A stretch of 26,723 nt of DNA from an uncultured Novosphingobium sp. (GTDB lineage: Bacteria > Pseudomonadota > Alphaproteobacteria > Sphingomonadales > Sphingomonadaceae): contig CAMPIM010000040.1 in assembly GCA_946886365.1 (NCBI GenBank), forward strand, positions 1-26,723. Reading direction: 5' to 3'. Position 1 is the first letter of the stretch; each line of letters starts with the position of its first letter. Below, in pieces: positions 7,680 through 15,051 of the stretch. Both the position numbers and the translations under genes were made by a program. A model generated the notes under the pieces. The model was given only the letters and a program-made list of their open reading frames with translations, did not search any database and was not told where the DNA came from.

Positions 7680-10073
7680 ATGAAGGAGCGCGAACTTCGA
7701 CTGGCGCTGGTCTGCTATGGGGGGATCAGTCTGGCCGTCTATATGCACGGCATCACCAAGGAAATCTGGCGGTTGGCGCGGGCAAGCCGGGGTTTCCATG
7801 ACGGCACCCCGAGCAGCAAGGGCAGCGAAGCGGTTTACAGGAAGCTGCTGGAAGACCTGGAAGCGGCAAGCGGCATCCGGTTGCGCGTAATGCCCGACAT
7901 CATCGCCGGGGCGAGCGCGGGCGGCATCAACGGCATATTTCTGGCGCAGGCGATCGAAACCGGCCAGTCGCTCGAGCCATTGACCGATCTGTGGCTGGAA
8001 AATGCCGATGTGGAGCAGTTGCTGGACCCGGATGCGCGTCCAGCGCGGCGGATCAGCAAATTCTGGGCAACGCCGCTGGTGTGGATGGCCGCGCGGCGAC
8101 CCGGCGACACAGTGGAGAGAACCGTCGCACCCGATACGCGCGAGGAGGTGCGGCACAAGCTGTCGAATTTCATCCGGTCCAGATGGTTTGAACCGCCCTT
8201 TGGTGGCGAAATCTTCACGGCGATGATGCTTGACGCCTTCGATGCGATGGAAGCGGCCGAGCGCGGGCCGCCGCTACTGCCCGAGGGGCACCCGTTGGAC
8301 CTGTTCGTCACCGTCACGGATTTCGAAGGCCATCCGCAAAGCCTGAACCTCCACAGCCCGCCCCAGGTGGTGGAAACCGAACATCGCCTTTCCATCGGTT
8401 TCCACGCGCGGGGGCGTGGCGACCGCCTGTTCGCCGATCCGGCCGAGTTGGTATTCGCCGCGCGGGCGACGGCGAGCTTCCCCGGCGCATTCCCCCCCTT
8501 CACGGTGCGCGAACTGGATCGGGTGCTGAAACAGCGGCACCGCGCATGGCCGACCCGGGACGCGTTTCTGGCCCATGCCCTGCCCCGTCATTGGGCGCGC
8601 GGCAACGCAGAGGACGCGATACTGATCGACGGATCGGTGCTGGCCAACGCACCCTTTGCGCAGGCGATCGGCGCGTTGCGCAACCGCCCATCGCGGCGCG
8701 AGGTGGATCGGCGGTTCGTCTATATTGATCCGAAGCCGGGTCATCGATCGATCCGGCTGAACCGGGAGGGCGAGCAGGAAGACGCGACGCCAGAGGAGAA
8801 GGCTCAGCTGCCCGGTTTCTTCCGCACGATTTTCGGCGCGCTCAGCGACATTCCGCGCGAGCAACCGATCCGCGACAATCTGGAAGCGATTGATCGCCAT
8901 TCTTCGCGCATTCGCCGGATGGTACGCATTCTGAATGCCCTGAGGCCGGGGATTGAGGCGGAGGTCGAAAACACGATTGGCGGCATGCTGTTCCTGGACC
9001 GTCCGACGCCCGCGCGGCTGTCCGCCTGGCGTGCGAAGGCGCAGCTGCGGGCGGCGAACTCGGCAGGCTTCGCCTTTCCGGCCTATGGTCATCTGAAGCT
9101 GTCGGGCATCGTCGAGGATCTGGCCGGTTTGCTGTTCCGCCTGAGCGATGAGGACAGCCCGTTGATGCGGGAAAATTTCCGGCAGGCGCTGTGGTCGCAT
9201 GTCCGGACGATCGGCGCGGACAAGCTGATCGAGGATGTCGGGCCGGGATCGCCGCCGGTCGCCTTCTTCCGCACCCATGACCTGAGTTTCCGTATCCGCC
9301 GCCTGCGCTTTCTGGCCCGGCGGCTGGCAGACACGCTGGAGATCGATTCTGAGGCTGGCAACGCGGCGATCCAGAAGATGCACGACGCCATCTATGAATC
9401 GATGGCGCATTATACCGAATGCGAAGGCACGGATTTCTACAATGGCGCGATCCGGGCCGCTGCCAGAGAAGTGCCGTCCGACCCGGCGGCGGCGCTGGAC
9501 GCGATCGCACAGGCACGCGACCTGAAGGCGCGGGATGATGTGGCGGAGATGATGCTGGCCGACGCGCTCGCGGGACTTCCCAAGGCGGAGCGGCGGATCA
9601 TGCTGCTCTCCTATCTGGGCTTTCCCTTTTACGACATCGCCACCCTACCGTTGCTCCAGGGCCACGCCATGGAAGAATATGATCCGGTGAAGGTGGACCG
9701 GATTTCCCCGGAGGATTGCAGCGCTATTCGGTCAGGCGGGGCCGAAGCCACGTTAAAAGGTATTGAATTCAATAATTTCGGTGCATTTTTCAGCAGAGCC
9801 TATCGGGAGAATGACTATTTGTGGGGACGCCTTCATGGTGTCGAACGGCTGCTGGATATCGTAATTTCCGCATTACCCGCGGCAAGCCGCCTTTCGGAAG
9901 AACGCGTGCGCGATTATAGGCAAGCCGCATTCATGGCGATTCTCGATGAGGAGGAACAGCGACTGCCGCATGTCGCTGATCTCATTGCCATTTTGCGGGA
10001 GGAAATCGGTGGGCGCACGGGTGGGGCTGGTTCCATTGGTGATGATTCTGGCGCTGACCGCGGCTTGCCGTGA
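7680..10073 (+). CDS. Patatin-like phospholipase/acylhydrolase with DUF3376 region
   Basis: This is a large predicted serine acylhydrolase of 797 residues. The patatin domain occupies roughly the first 330 residues: the glycine-rich oxyanion region CYGGISLAVYMHG (12-24), the nucleophile elbow GASAG with Ser79, and the catalytic Asp317 in ILIDGSVLANAPF. The long alpha-helical remainder matches the layout of patatin-related proteins with a DUF3376 C-terminus. No signal peptide or membrane helix is visible, so a cytoplasmic or membrane-peripheral enzyme acting on lipid acyl esters is likely; the substrate is unknown. GGGAGG at 7666-7671, eight bases before the ATG, fixes the start. Its last 65 bases overlap the start of the small lipoprotein gene, suggesting translational coupling. 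Confidence 0.9.
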   Translation: MKERELRLALVCYGGISLAVYMHGITKEIWRLARASRGFHDGTPSSKGSEAVYRKLLEDLEAASGIRLRVMPDIIAGASAGGINGIFLAQAIETGQSLEPLTDLWLENADVEQLLDPDARPARRISKFWATPLVWMAARRPGDTVERTVAPDTREEVRHKLSNFIRSRWFEPPFGGEIFTAMMLDAFDAMEAAERGPPLLPEGHPLDLFVTVTDFEGHPQSLNLHSPPQVVETEHRLSIGFHARGRGDRLFADPAELVFAARATASFPGAFPPFTVRELDRVLKQRHRAWPTRDAFLAHALPRHWARGNAEDAILIDGSVLANAPFAQAIGALRNRPSRREVDRRFVYIDPKPGHRSIRLNREGEQEDATPEEKAQLPGFFRTIFGALSDIPREQPIRDNLEAIDRHSSRIRRMVRILNALRPGIEAEVENTIGGMLFLDRPTPARLSAWRAKAQLRAANSAGFAFPAYGHLKLSGIVEDLAGLLFRLSDEDSPLMRENFRQALWSHVRTIGADKLIEDVGPGSPPVAFFRTHDLSFRIRRLRFLARRLADTLEIDSEAGNAAIQKMHDAIYESMAHYTECEGTDFYNGAIRAAAREVPSDPAAALDAIAQARDLKARDDVAEMMLADALAGLPKAERRIMLLSYLGFPFYDIATLPLLQGHAMEEYDPVKVDRISPEDCSAIRSGGAEATLKGIEFNNFGAFFSRAYRENDYLWGRLHGVERLLDIVISALPAASRLSEERVRDYRQAAFMAILDEEEQRLPHVADLIAILREEIGGRTGGAGSIGDDSGADRGLP
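9997..10003 (+). promoter_or_regulatory. Ribosome binding site deciding the lipoprotein GTG start
   Basis: GGGAGGA lies five bases before a GTG at 10009. It sits inside the patatin coding sequence. It supports this GTG over the upstream ATG at 9946, which would add 21 residues in front of the signal peptide. Confidence 0.75.
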
Positions 10074-10500
10074 CGCGTCTGGCGATGCCGCGTCTGCAGA
10101 CAATGCGACTGCCCCAGAGCCCGTGCTTTCCGCCAACGCTATCGAGGGTGAACCGATCGAGGTGGTCGCGGCGCCGCAGCGCCCGTCAGCCGAAGTAACC
10201 GTGCAGGCGCAGCCCGCACCGCGTGGATCGCTGGACCTGCCTCCCTCTCCCGACGCTGCGCTGGCGACGCCCTTCCCGCAGGAAGTCACCAGCTTCATGG
10301 TCGATCGGGACAGTTGCGACCATTTCCGGGGCGAGAAACCCTATGATGGGGAAAGGCGCGTGTTCCTGATGGAAAGCATCGCCGAACTATGCACCGGGAC
10401 CGATGCGAAGCTCGCCATGCTGCGCCGCCGCTATGCTGGTGACCCGGCAGTGACCGCTGCGCTACATGGTTATGAGGATCGCATCGAAGCGCAACCCTGA
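10009..10500 (+). CDS. Small predicted lipoprotein of unknown function
   Basis: A 163-residue protein I do not recognise. With the GTG start, the N-terminus MGARVGLVPLVMILALTAAC is a short lipoprotein signal: one Arg, a hydrophobic core and Cys20 after L-T-A-A. A low-complexity Ala/Pro/acidic linker (about 21-90) follows, then a more conserved-looking C-terminal part with SFMVDRDSCDHFRGEKPYD and LCTGTDAKLAMLRRRYAGDP. Two cysteines (in DSCDHF and ELCTG) could form a disulfide in the periplasm. It overlaps the patatin gene by 65 bases and converges with the pterin dehydratase gene 13 bases away. An outer-membrane or periplasmic partner of the patatin protein is possible but is inference. Confidence 0.75.
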   Translation: MGARVGLVPLVMILALTAACRDASGDAASADNATAPEPVLSANAIEGEPIEVVAAPQRPSAEVTVQAQPAPRGSLDLPPSPDAALATPFPQEVTSFMVDRDSCDHFRGEKPYDGERRVFLMESIAELCTGTDAKLAMLRRRYAGDPAVTAALHGYEDRIEAQP

Positions 10501-10513
10501 TCGAGCCGTCCGC

Positions 10514-10807
10514 TCAGGCGGTGAGCAGCGCGTCGATCGCCTTTGCGAGATCTATGTCACGGCGCGACAGGCCGTCGGCGTCATGCGTCGTCAGGGTGAT
10601 GTCCACGCGGTTATAGACGTTGAACCATTCGGGATGGTGGTTCGCGTGCTCAGCCAGAAGCGCGACGCGGGTCATGAATCCGAACGCGGCATTGAAGTCG
10701 GCAAAGGTGAAGCGCCGCTGGATGCCTTCAGGATCGTTCACCAGCGTCCAATCGGCAAGAGAAGCAAGCTCCTGCGCCCGTTCGTCGCCGGACAGTTTAC
10801 CAATCAT
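10514..10807 (-). CDS. phhB: 4a-hydroxytetrahydrobiopterin (pterin-4a-carbinolamine) dehydratase
   Basis: It dehydrates 4a-hydroxytetrahydropterin to the quinonoid dihydropterin, recycling the cofactor of phenylalanine hydroxylase; some members have other roles in pterin metabolism. The 97 residues match the family. The signature [20 protein letters not shown] (about 54-73) holds the histidines of the active site (H-x-x-H-H-P), followed by [25 protein letters not shown] upstream of the ATG is a good ribosome binding site. No phenylalanine hydroxylase gene is visible nearby. It is divergent from the metallopeptidase gene with 40 bases between starts, so the two promoters must lie in or overlap that short gap. 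Confidence 0.93.
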   Translation of the reverse strand: MIGKLSGDERAQELASLADWTLVNDPEGIQRRFTFADFNAAFGFMTRVALLAEHANHHPEWFNVYNRVDITLTTHDADGLSRRDIDLAKAIDALLTA

Positions 10808-10847
10808 GGCTCTATCCTCATAATATTGTTTCGCCTATGTCGCAGCC

Positions 10848-11255
10848 ATGTCAGACGCCGGTCAACCCCCTCTTTTCGCGCCAACCGTCGCGCAGATCGA
10901 ACGACTGGCGCTTGAGGCGCTGGGGCGCTTGCCCGACCCTTTCCGGTCCCATCTGTCCAACGTGGTCCTGTTCGTCGAGGATTTCGCCGACGAACGGATA
11001 TTGAAGGAGATGGAGATTGACGATCCATTCGGGCTGACGGGGCTTTATACCGGGCGGCCGGTGGGGGAGCCCGAGCAGACGGGAGACGGCCCGCCCATGG
11101 TGCATCTTTTCCGGCGGCCGTTGCTGGATGAATGGGTGGAAACGGGTGTGCCGCTCGACGCGCTGATCACCCATGTGGTGGTGCATGAGATCGGCCATCA
11201 TTTCGGCCTTTCCGATATCGATATGCACGTGTTGGAGGACATGGTCGCGCCATGA
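10848..11255 (+). CDS. Metallopeptidase family protein (minimal zincin, DUF1025-like)
   Basis: This is a 135-residue protein of the small bacterial zincin family (PF06262 type). The zinc motif HEIGHHFGLSD (113-123) supplies H113, E114, H117 and D123 in the HExxHxxGxxD arrangement. GLYTGRPVGEPE and VHLFRRPLLDEW are typical of the family. Its substrates are unknown, and there is no signal peptide. The stop codon overlaps the ccmA start (ATGA, 11252-11255), so it is translated as part of the ccmA-ccmB-eamA unit. The same protein family is often found near ccmA in sphingomonads as far as I recall, but a role in cytochrome maturation is not established. Confidence 0.87.
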   Translation: MSDAGQPPLFAPTVAQIERLALEALGRLPDPFRSHLSNVVLFVEDFADERILKEMEIDDPFGLTGLYTGRPVGEPEQTGDGPPMVHLFRRPLLDEWVETGVPLDALITHVVVHEIGHHFGLSDIDMHVLEDMVAP

Positions 11256-11854
11256 GCGACGCGGCGCTGCGGCTGTCGGGCATCGCCTGCGCGCGTGGCG
11301 GGCGGCTGCTGTTCCGGGGCGTTGACCTGGCGTTGGAGCCGGGGGGCAGCGCCCTGCTGCGTGGGCCGAACGGGATCGGCAAGTCGAGCCTGATGCGCAT
11401 TTGCGCGGGGCTGCTGCGGCCGATGGCAGGGACGATCGAGCGGCGGGGCAGGATCGCGCTGGCCGATGAGCGGCTGGCGCTGGATCTGGAAGAGCCTTTG
11501 CGCGAGGCGCTTGGTTTTTGGGCGCGGCTGGATGGGGCGAGTGGGCGCGCGCTGGACCGGGCGCTGGAGGCTATGGCGCTGGGGCCGCTTGGCGGGATTC
11601 CGGTGCGGATGCTCTCGACCGGGCAGCGCAAACGGGCGGCGCTGGCGCGGGTGATTGCTAGTGGTGCTAGGCTGTGGCTGCTGGACGAGCCGGGCAATGG
11701 GCTGGACGATGCGTCGCTCGGGCTGCTTGGCGCGGCAGTGGCGGCGCATCTGGCGGGAGGCGGGATCGTGGTTGCGGCGTCGCATCAGCCGCTGCCGATG
11801 GCTTCGCCCGTGGTGATCGACCTTAGCGCTTATGTCGCGGAGGAGGCGGCGTGA
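11252..11854 (+). CDS. ccmA: Cytochrome c biogenesis ATP-binding protein CcmA
   Basis: This is the ATPase of the CcmAB(CD) ABC complex, which releases haem-loaded CcmE during System I cytochrome c maturation. The 200 residues contain Walker A GPNGIGKSS (38-46), the ABC signature LSTGQRKR (121-128) in the form typical of CcmA, Walker B LWLLDEP (141-147) and the H-loop histidine of ASHQP (178). The size is normal. The start ATGA overlaps the metallopeptidase stop. The stop overlaps the ccmB start by four bases, with GGAGGAGG just before it. Codon choice is extremely G/C-rich. Cytoplasmic face of the inner membrane. Confidence 0.95.
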   Translation: MSDAALRLSGIACARGGRLLFRGVDLALEPGGSALLRGPNGIGKSSLMRICAGLLRPMAGTIERRGRIALADERLALDLEEPLREALGFWARLDGASGRALDRALEAMALGPLGGIPVRMLSTGQRKRAALARVIASGARLWLLDEPGNGLDDASLGLLGAAVAAHLAGGGIVVAASHQPLPMASPVVIDLSAYVAEEAA

Positions 11855-12498
11855 GGGTGGTGGCGCTGCTGGTCGCGCGGGACTTGAGGCAGGCGTGGCA
11901 GTCGGCGGGACTGTGGCTGCCGGTGGCTTTCCTGCTGCTGGTGGCGAGCCTTTATCCTTTTGCAGTTGGGCCGGACGCCGCGCTGCTGCGGCGGTCGGGT
12001 GGCGGGATGTTGTGGATCGCGGCGCTGCTGGCGAGCCTGTTGCCGGTGGATCGGCTGGTCGCGCCTGACCGGGATGCGGGGGTGCTTGACCAGATTGCGC
12101 TACGCGGCGTTGGCGACGAGATGGTGATGCTGGCGCGGCTGATCGCGCATTGGCTTGGCTTTGGCCCGGCGCTGATGATCGCGACATTGCCCGCTAGTGC
12201 GCTGCTGAAGCTGGATGGCGCGACCGTTGGGATGCTGGAACTGGGGCTGCTGATCGGGACGCCCGCGCTCGCTGCGCTGGGCCTGCTGGTGGCGAGTTTG
12301 ACGGCGGGGCTGCGGTCGAGCGGAGCGCTGGCCGGGCTGCTGGCGCTGCCGCTGGCGGTGCCGTTGCTGATATTTGGCGCGGGGACGCTGGGCGATGGGA
12401 GCGGAGCGGCGCTGAAGTTCCTGGGCGCTGCGTCGCTGCTGCTGGTAGCGATCACGCCTTTTGCGGCGGGCGCGGCGATACGGGCGGGACGCGAGTGA
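11851..12498 (+). CDS. ccmB: Haem exporter membrane protein CcmB
   Basis: This is the integral membrane subunit partnering CcmA in the cytochrome c maturation ABC complex. The 215 residues contain about six hydrophobic helices: LWLPVAFLLLVASLYPFAVG, GGMLWIAALLASLLPV, GFGPALMIATLPASALL, ELGLLIGTPALAALGLLVASL, GLLALPLAVPLLIFGAGTL and LLLVAITPFAAGAAI. The conserved cytoplasmic loop DRDAGVLDQIALRG follows helix 2. The start is GTG inside the ccmA stop (GTGA, 11851-11854), with a strong ribosome binding site. Unusually, the next gene is not ccmC but an EamA-type transporter, again with a 4-base overlap. Confidence 0.94.
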   Translation: MRVVALLVARDLRQAWQSAGLWLPVAFLLLVASLYPFAVGPDAALLRRSGGGMLWIAALLASLLPVDRLVAPDRDAGVLDQIALRGVGDEMVMLARLIAHWLGFGPALMIATLPASALLKLDGATVGMLELGLLIGTPALAALGLLVASLTAGLRSSGALAGLLALPLAVPLLIFGAGTLGDGSGAALKFLGAASLLLVAITPFAAGAAIRAGRE

Positions 12499-13385
12499 TA
12501 GGTTTCGGCGCTTCGCTGCTGTTCGTCCTGATCTGGTCGACAGGGTTCATCGTCGCGCGTGGGACGGTGCCCCATGGCGCGCCGGAATTGATCCTGAGCG
12601 TACGCATGACGCTGACGGCGCTGTTGTTGGGCTTCGTTGCCTGGCGGGCGGGGCAGAGGTTGCCCCGGGGCAAGCGGCTGATGCTGCACCTGGCGGCGGG
12701 CGCGATGCTGCACGGCGTTTACCTGACCGTCAGTTGGTGGGCGGTGTATAACGGCATGCCTGCAGGCATCATGTCGCTGCTCGGCGCGCTGCAACCATTG
12801 ATGGTGGCGGTGGCGGGCGCGTTCCTGCTGGGCGATCGGCTGCTGGCGCGCGGATGGGCGGGACTGGCGATCGCAATCGCGGGCGTGGTTTGCGTATTGC
12901 TGCCTGCCATCGAGAAGTCGGGCGCGGGGGCGGTGCCGATTCTGCCTGCGATCGCTGGATTGCTTGCGGTGGTCGCCATGGCTGCGGGCACGCTGGTGCA
13001 ACGGGGCTCCATAGCGGGTGACGGCATCTGGATTTCCGGCGCGGTGCAGAATGCAGGCGGCGCGATTATCGCGATCGCGGCGGCGCTGGTTGCGGGAGAG
13101 TCACGTTGGGATGGCGCGCCCCTGTTATGGCTGGGCCTGGCCTGGTCAGTGCTGGGCCTGTCGGCGGGCGGCCTTTCGCTGCTGGTTTGGCTGGTGCGGA
13201 CGCAAGGACCGACGCGGATGTCGATGCTGTTGCTGCTGGTCCCGCCGCTTGCCGCGGTGGAAGCCTGGCTGCTGTTCGGGGAAAAGCTAGTGCCGGTTCA
13301 GTTGGCTGGCTTTGCGCTGGCGCTGACGGGGGTGCTGCTGGGGCGGTCGCAGGGCAAGCGGGAAACGGTTAGCGAACCGGCTTAG
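12495..13385 (+). CDS. EamA/DMT-family transporter
   Basis: This is a 296-residue inner-membrane protein of the drug/metabolite transporter superfamily. It has about ten predicted helices arranged as two EamA repeats: residues 1 to about 135, starting FGASLLFVLIWSTGFIVARG, and about 145 to 285, with WLLFGEKLVPVQLAGFALALTGVLL near the end. The motifs LLGDRL and LFGEKL end the equivalent helices of the two halves. The transported compound is unknown; relatives export amino acids, purines or other metabolites. The GTG start lies within the ccmB stop (GTGA, 12495-12498), so it is co-translated with ccmAB. It could be an unrelated passenger or could serve haem, thiol or metabolite export; the sequence does not say. 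Confidence 0.87.
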   Translation: MIGFGASLLFVLIWSTGFIVARGTVPHGAPELILSVRMTLTALLLGFVAWRAGQRLPRGKRLMLHLAAGAMLHGVYLTVSWWAVYNGMPAGIMSLLGALQPLMVAVAGAFLLGDRLLARGWAGLAIAIAGVVCVLLPAIEKSGAGAVPILPAIAGLLAVVAMAAGTLVQRGSIAGDGIWISGAVQNAGGAIIAIAAALVAGESRWDGAPLLWLGLAWSVLGLSAGGLSLLVWLVRTQGPTRMSMLLLLVPPLAAVEAWLLFGEKLVPVQLAGFALALTGVLLGRSQGKRETVSEPA

Positions 13386-13417
13386 GACACGACGACTTTG
13401 GGCGTGGGATCAACAGT

Positions 13418-13436
13418 GGGGTTCTAACGGAGCCCC
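13418..13436. terminator. Weak hairpin between convergent eamA and chorismate mutase
   Basis: GGGGTTC (13418-13424) can pair with GAGCCCC (13430-13436), including one G-T pair, around a five-base loop, 33 bases after the eamA stop. There is only a short CTT after it. It may terminate the ccm unit. It lies in the 159-base convergent gap that also holds repeat copy 2. Confidence 0.35.
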
Positions 13437-13503
13437 TTGCCTTCGGTATAATGGCCTTGCTTGCTCCCGAAGAGAAGTAAGACCGTTGGCTTCGCCGGCC
13501 TCC

Positions 13504-13528
13504 GGCTCGACAAGCTCAGGGCGAACGG
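13504..13528. repeat. Dispersed palindromic intergenic repeat, copy 2
   Basis: The unit begins GGCTCGACAAGCTCAGGGCG and ends AACGG. It differs from copy 1 (7595-7620) by one missing T and one G-to-A change. It lies between the convergent eamA and chorismate mutase genes, 16 bases from the latter's stop codon. The position fits a 3'-end hairpin or terminator-associated element. Confidence 0.7.
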
Positions 13529-13544
13529 GGAGAAAAAAATTCCC

Positions 13545-13823
13545 TTAGGCGTCCCGCAACCGTTCGTGATGGCGGATCACCTCATCGATGATGAAGCGCA
13601 GAAATTTCTCGGTAAAGTCGGGATCGAGATTGGCGTCCGTCGCGAGCTGGCGCAGGCGGCTGATCTGTCGTTCCTCCCGGCCCGGATCGGCGGGTGGCAG
13701 TGCGTGCGTCGCCTTATATTCGCCGACAGCCTGCGTGATCTTGAAGCGCTCGGCGAGCATGAACACGAGGGCAGCGTCGATGTTGTCGATGCTCTCGCGA
13801 TACCGCTTCAAAGTGTCGTCCAC
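13545..13823 (-). CDS. Chorismate mutase, AroQ type
   Basis: It converts chorismate to prephenate, the branch step to phenylalanine and tyrosine. The protein is a stand-alone all-helical AroQ domain of about 92 residues, not fused to prephenate dehydratase. Family features are RYRESIDNIDAALVFMLAERFKIT, the ADPGREERQISRLR stretch (Arg/Glu active-site helix) and FLRFIIDEVIRHH at the end. Start choice: an ATG at 13829 directly abuts a GGAGG, leaving no spacing, whereas the GTG two codons on (13823) is six bases from it and gives VDDTLKRYR, close to family N-termini. It is divergent from the polyprenyl synthase gene and convergent with eamA. Confidence 0.92.
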   Translation of the reverse strand: MDDTLKRYRESIDNIDAALVFMLAERFKITQAVGEYKATHALPPADPGREERQISRLRQLATDANLDPDFTEKFLRFIIDEVIRHHERLRDA

Positions 13824-13829
13824 GCTCAT

Positions 13830-13834
13830 CCTCC
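13830..13834 (-). promoter_or_regulatory. Ribosome binding site deciding the chorismate mutase start
   Basis: On the minus strand GGAGG is immediately followed by ATGAGCGTG. The ATG has zero spacing and the GTG has six bases, so the GTG is the better start. Confidence 0.6.
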
Positions 13835-13925
13835 AAATATCCGCGCGCTTTTTGCTCCATCCGTCGCTCCGTGCAAGCTATTCCCGCTTGCCAACTGCAT
13901 TTTGCACCGCCACATGGGCCGGGTC

Positions 13926-14966
13926 ATGACCGCACCTGCCTCCGGCCCCATCTCCGGGAACGTCCACCCCATCGGCCGCGCCAACGGCGCGCCGTCGCTC
14001 ACCCCCATGATGACGCTGGTTGCCGACGGCATGAACCAGGTCAATGCGGTGATTCTGGACCGGATGCAGTCGCGCATTCCCTTGATCCCCGAATTGGCAG
14101 GTCATCTGATCGCGGGCGGTGGCAAGCGGATGCGGCCGATGCTGACCCTCGCCTGCGCGCAGTTGGTCGGCTATGCGGGCAGCCGCCATTACAAGCTGGC
14201 GGCGGCGGTCGAGTTCATTCACACCGCGACCCTGCTGCATGATGATGTGGTCGATGGGTCTGGTCTGCGCCGGGGCCGCAAGACAGCGAACATCATCTGG
14301 GGCAACAGCGCCAGCGTACTGGTGGGCGACTTCCTGTTTTCCCGCGCTTTTGAGCTGATGGTCGAGGCCGAGTCGCTCAAGATCCTGAAGATCCTGTCCA
14401 ACGCTTCGGCGGTGATCGCCGAGGGCGAGGTCAATCAGTTGACCGCCCAGCGCCGTATCGACACGAGCGAAGAGCAATATCTGGACATTATCGGCGCGAA
14501 GACTGCTGCCTTGTTCGCGGCCGCCTGCCGCATATCCGCCGTGGTCGCGGATCGGGACGAGGCCGAGGAAAAGGCGCTGGACGTCTATGGCCGGAACCTG
14601 GGCATCGCATTCCAGCTGATCGATGATGCCATCGATTATGAATCGGACGGCGCAACCATGGGGAAGGACGCGGGCGACGACTTCCGCGACGGCAAGGTGA
14701 CGCTGCCGGTGATCCTGGCCTATGCGCGCGGATCGGAAGAGGATCGTGCTTTCTGGAAGCAGGCGATCGCAGGCAACCGGGTGAGCGACGAGGATCTGGC
14801 GCATGCGACGCAGCTGCTTCGCAAAACCGGCGCGATTGACGATACGCTCGCACGGGCGCGCCTCTATGGCCAGCGCGCCATCGATGCTTTGGGCCGGTTC
14901 GATACGGGCAAGGCGAAGGCAGCGCTGACCGAAGCCGTCGAGTTCGCTATCGCCCGCGCTTATTGA
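13926..14966 (+). CDS. Long-chain polyprenyl diphosphate synthase (octa-/decaprenyl type)
   Basis: This trans-isoprenyl diphosphate synthase makes the ubiquinone side chain by adding isopentenyl diphosphate to an allylic primer. The 346 residues carry GGGKRMRPMLTLACA (64-78), the first Asp-rich motif DDVVD (106-110) followed by RRGRKTANIIWGN, and the second motif DDAID (233-237). Sphingomonads make ubiquinone-10, so decaprenyl diphosphate is the probable product, but chain length is not provable from these motifs. The open frame extends back to 13461, antisense to chorismate mutase. Homologues start shortly before PSLTPMMTLVADGMNQVN, so the ATG at 13926 is chosen; 13914 is possible. The gene is divergent from chorismate mutase with about 100 bases between starts. 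Confidence 0.93.
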   Translation: MTAPASGPISGNVHPIGRANGAPSLTPMMTLVADGMNQVNAVILDRMQSRIPLIPELAGHLIAGGGKRMRPMLTLACAQLVGYAGSRHYKLAAAVEFIHTATLLHDDVVDGSGLRRGRKTANIIWGNSASVLVGDFLFSRAFELMVEAESLKILKILSNASAVIAEGEVNQLTAQRRIDTSEEQYLDIIGAKTAALFAAACRISAVVADRDEAEEKALDVYGRNLGIAFQLIDDAIDYESDGATMGKDAGDDFRDGKVTLPVILAYARGSEEDRAFWKQAIAGNRVSDEDLAHATQLLRKTGAIDDTLARARLYGQRAIDALGRFDTGKAKAALTEAVEFAIARAY

Positions 14967-15037
14967 GCCACGCCGCCTCCTGTTCCAGAGGCCGCAGGCT
15001 CGACGCGCATCGACGCCAAGTGGCGCGGCGGATAGCT

Positions 15038-15046
15038 GAGGTGAGG
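15038..15046 (+). promoter_or_regulatory. Ribosome binding site for the TTG-started TSUP gene
   Basis: GAGGTGAGG lies five to eleven bases before a TTG at 15052. It supports that rare start, since no in-frame ATG or GTG occurs in a suitable place. Confidence 0.7.
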
Positions 15047-15051
15047 CGCCG

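Noticed and set aside
13448..13453. TATAAT sequence in the eamA-chorismate mutase gap
   Set aside because: No -35 element at a suitable distance, and the next + strand gene starts more than 470 bases away.
13461..13925. N-terminal extension of the polyprenyl diphosphate synthase
   Set aside because: The extension is antisense to chorismate mutase and includes repeat copy 2; homologues begin near 13926.
14975..14992. Short inverted repeat after the polyprenyl synthase gene
   Set aside because: Only a five-base stem with no T tract; too weak to call a terminator.
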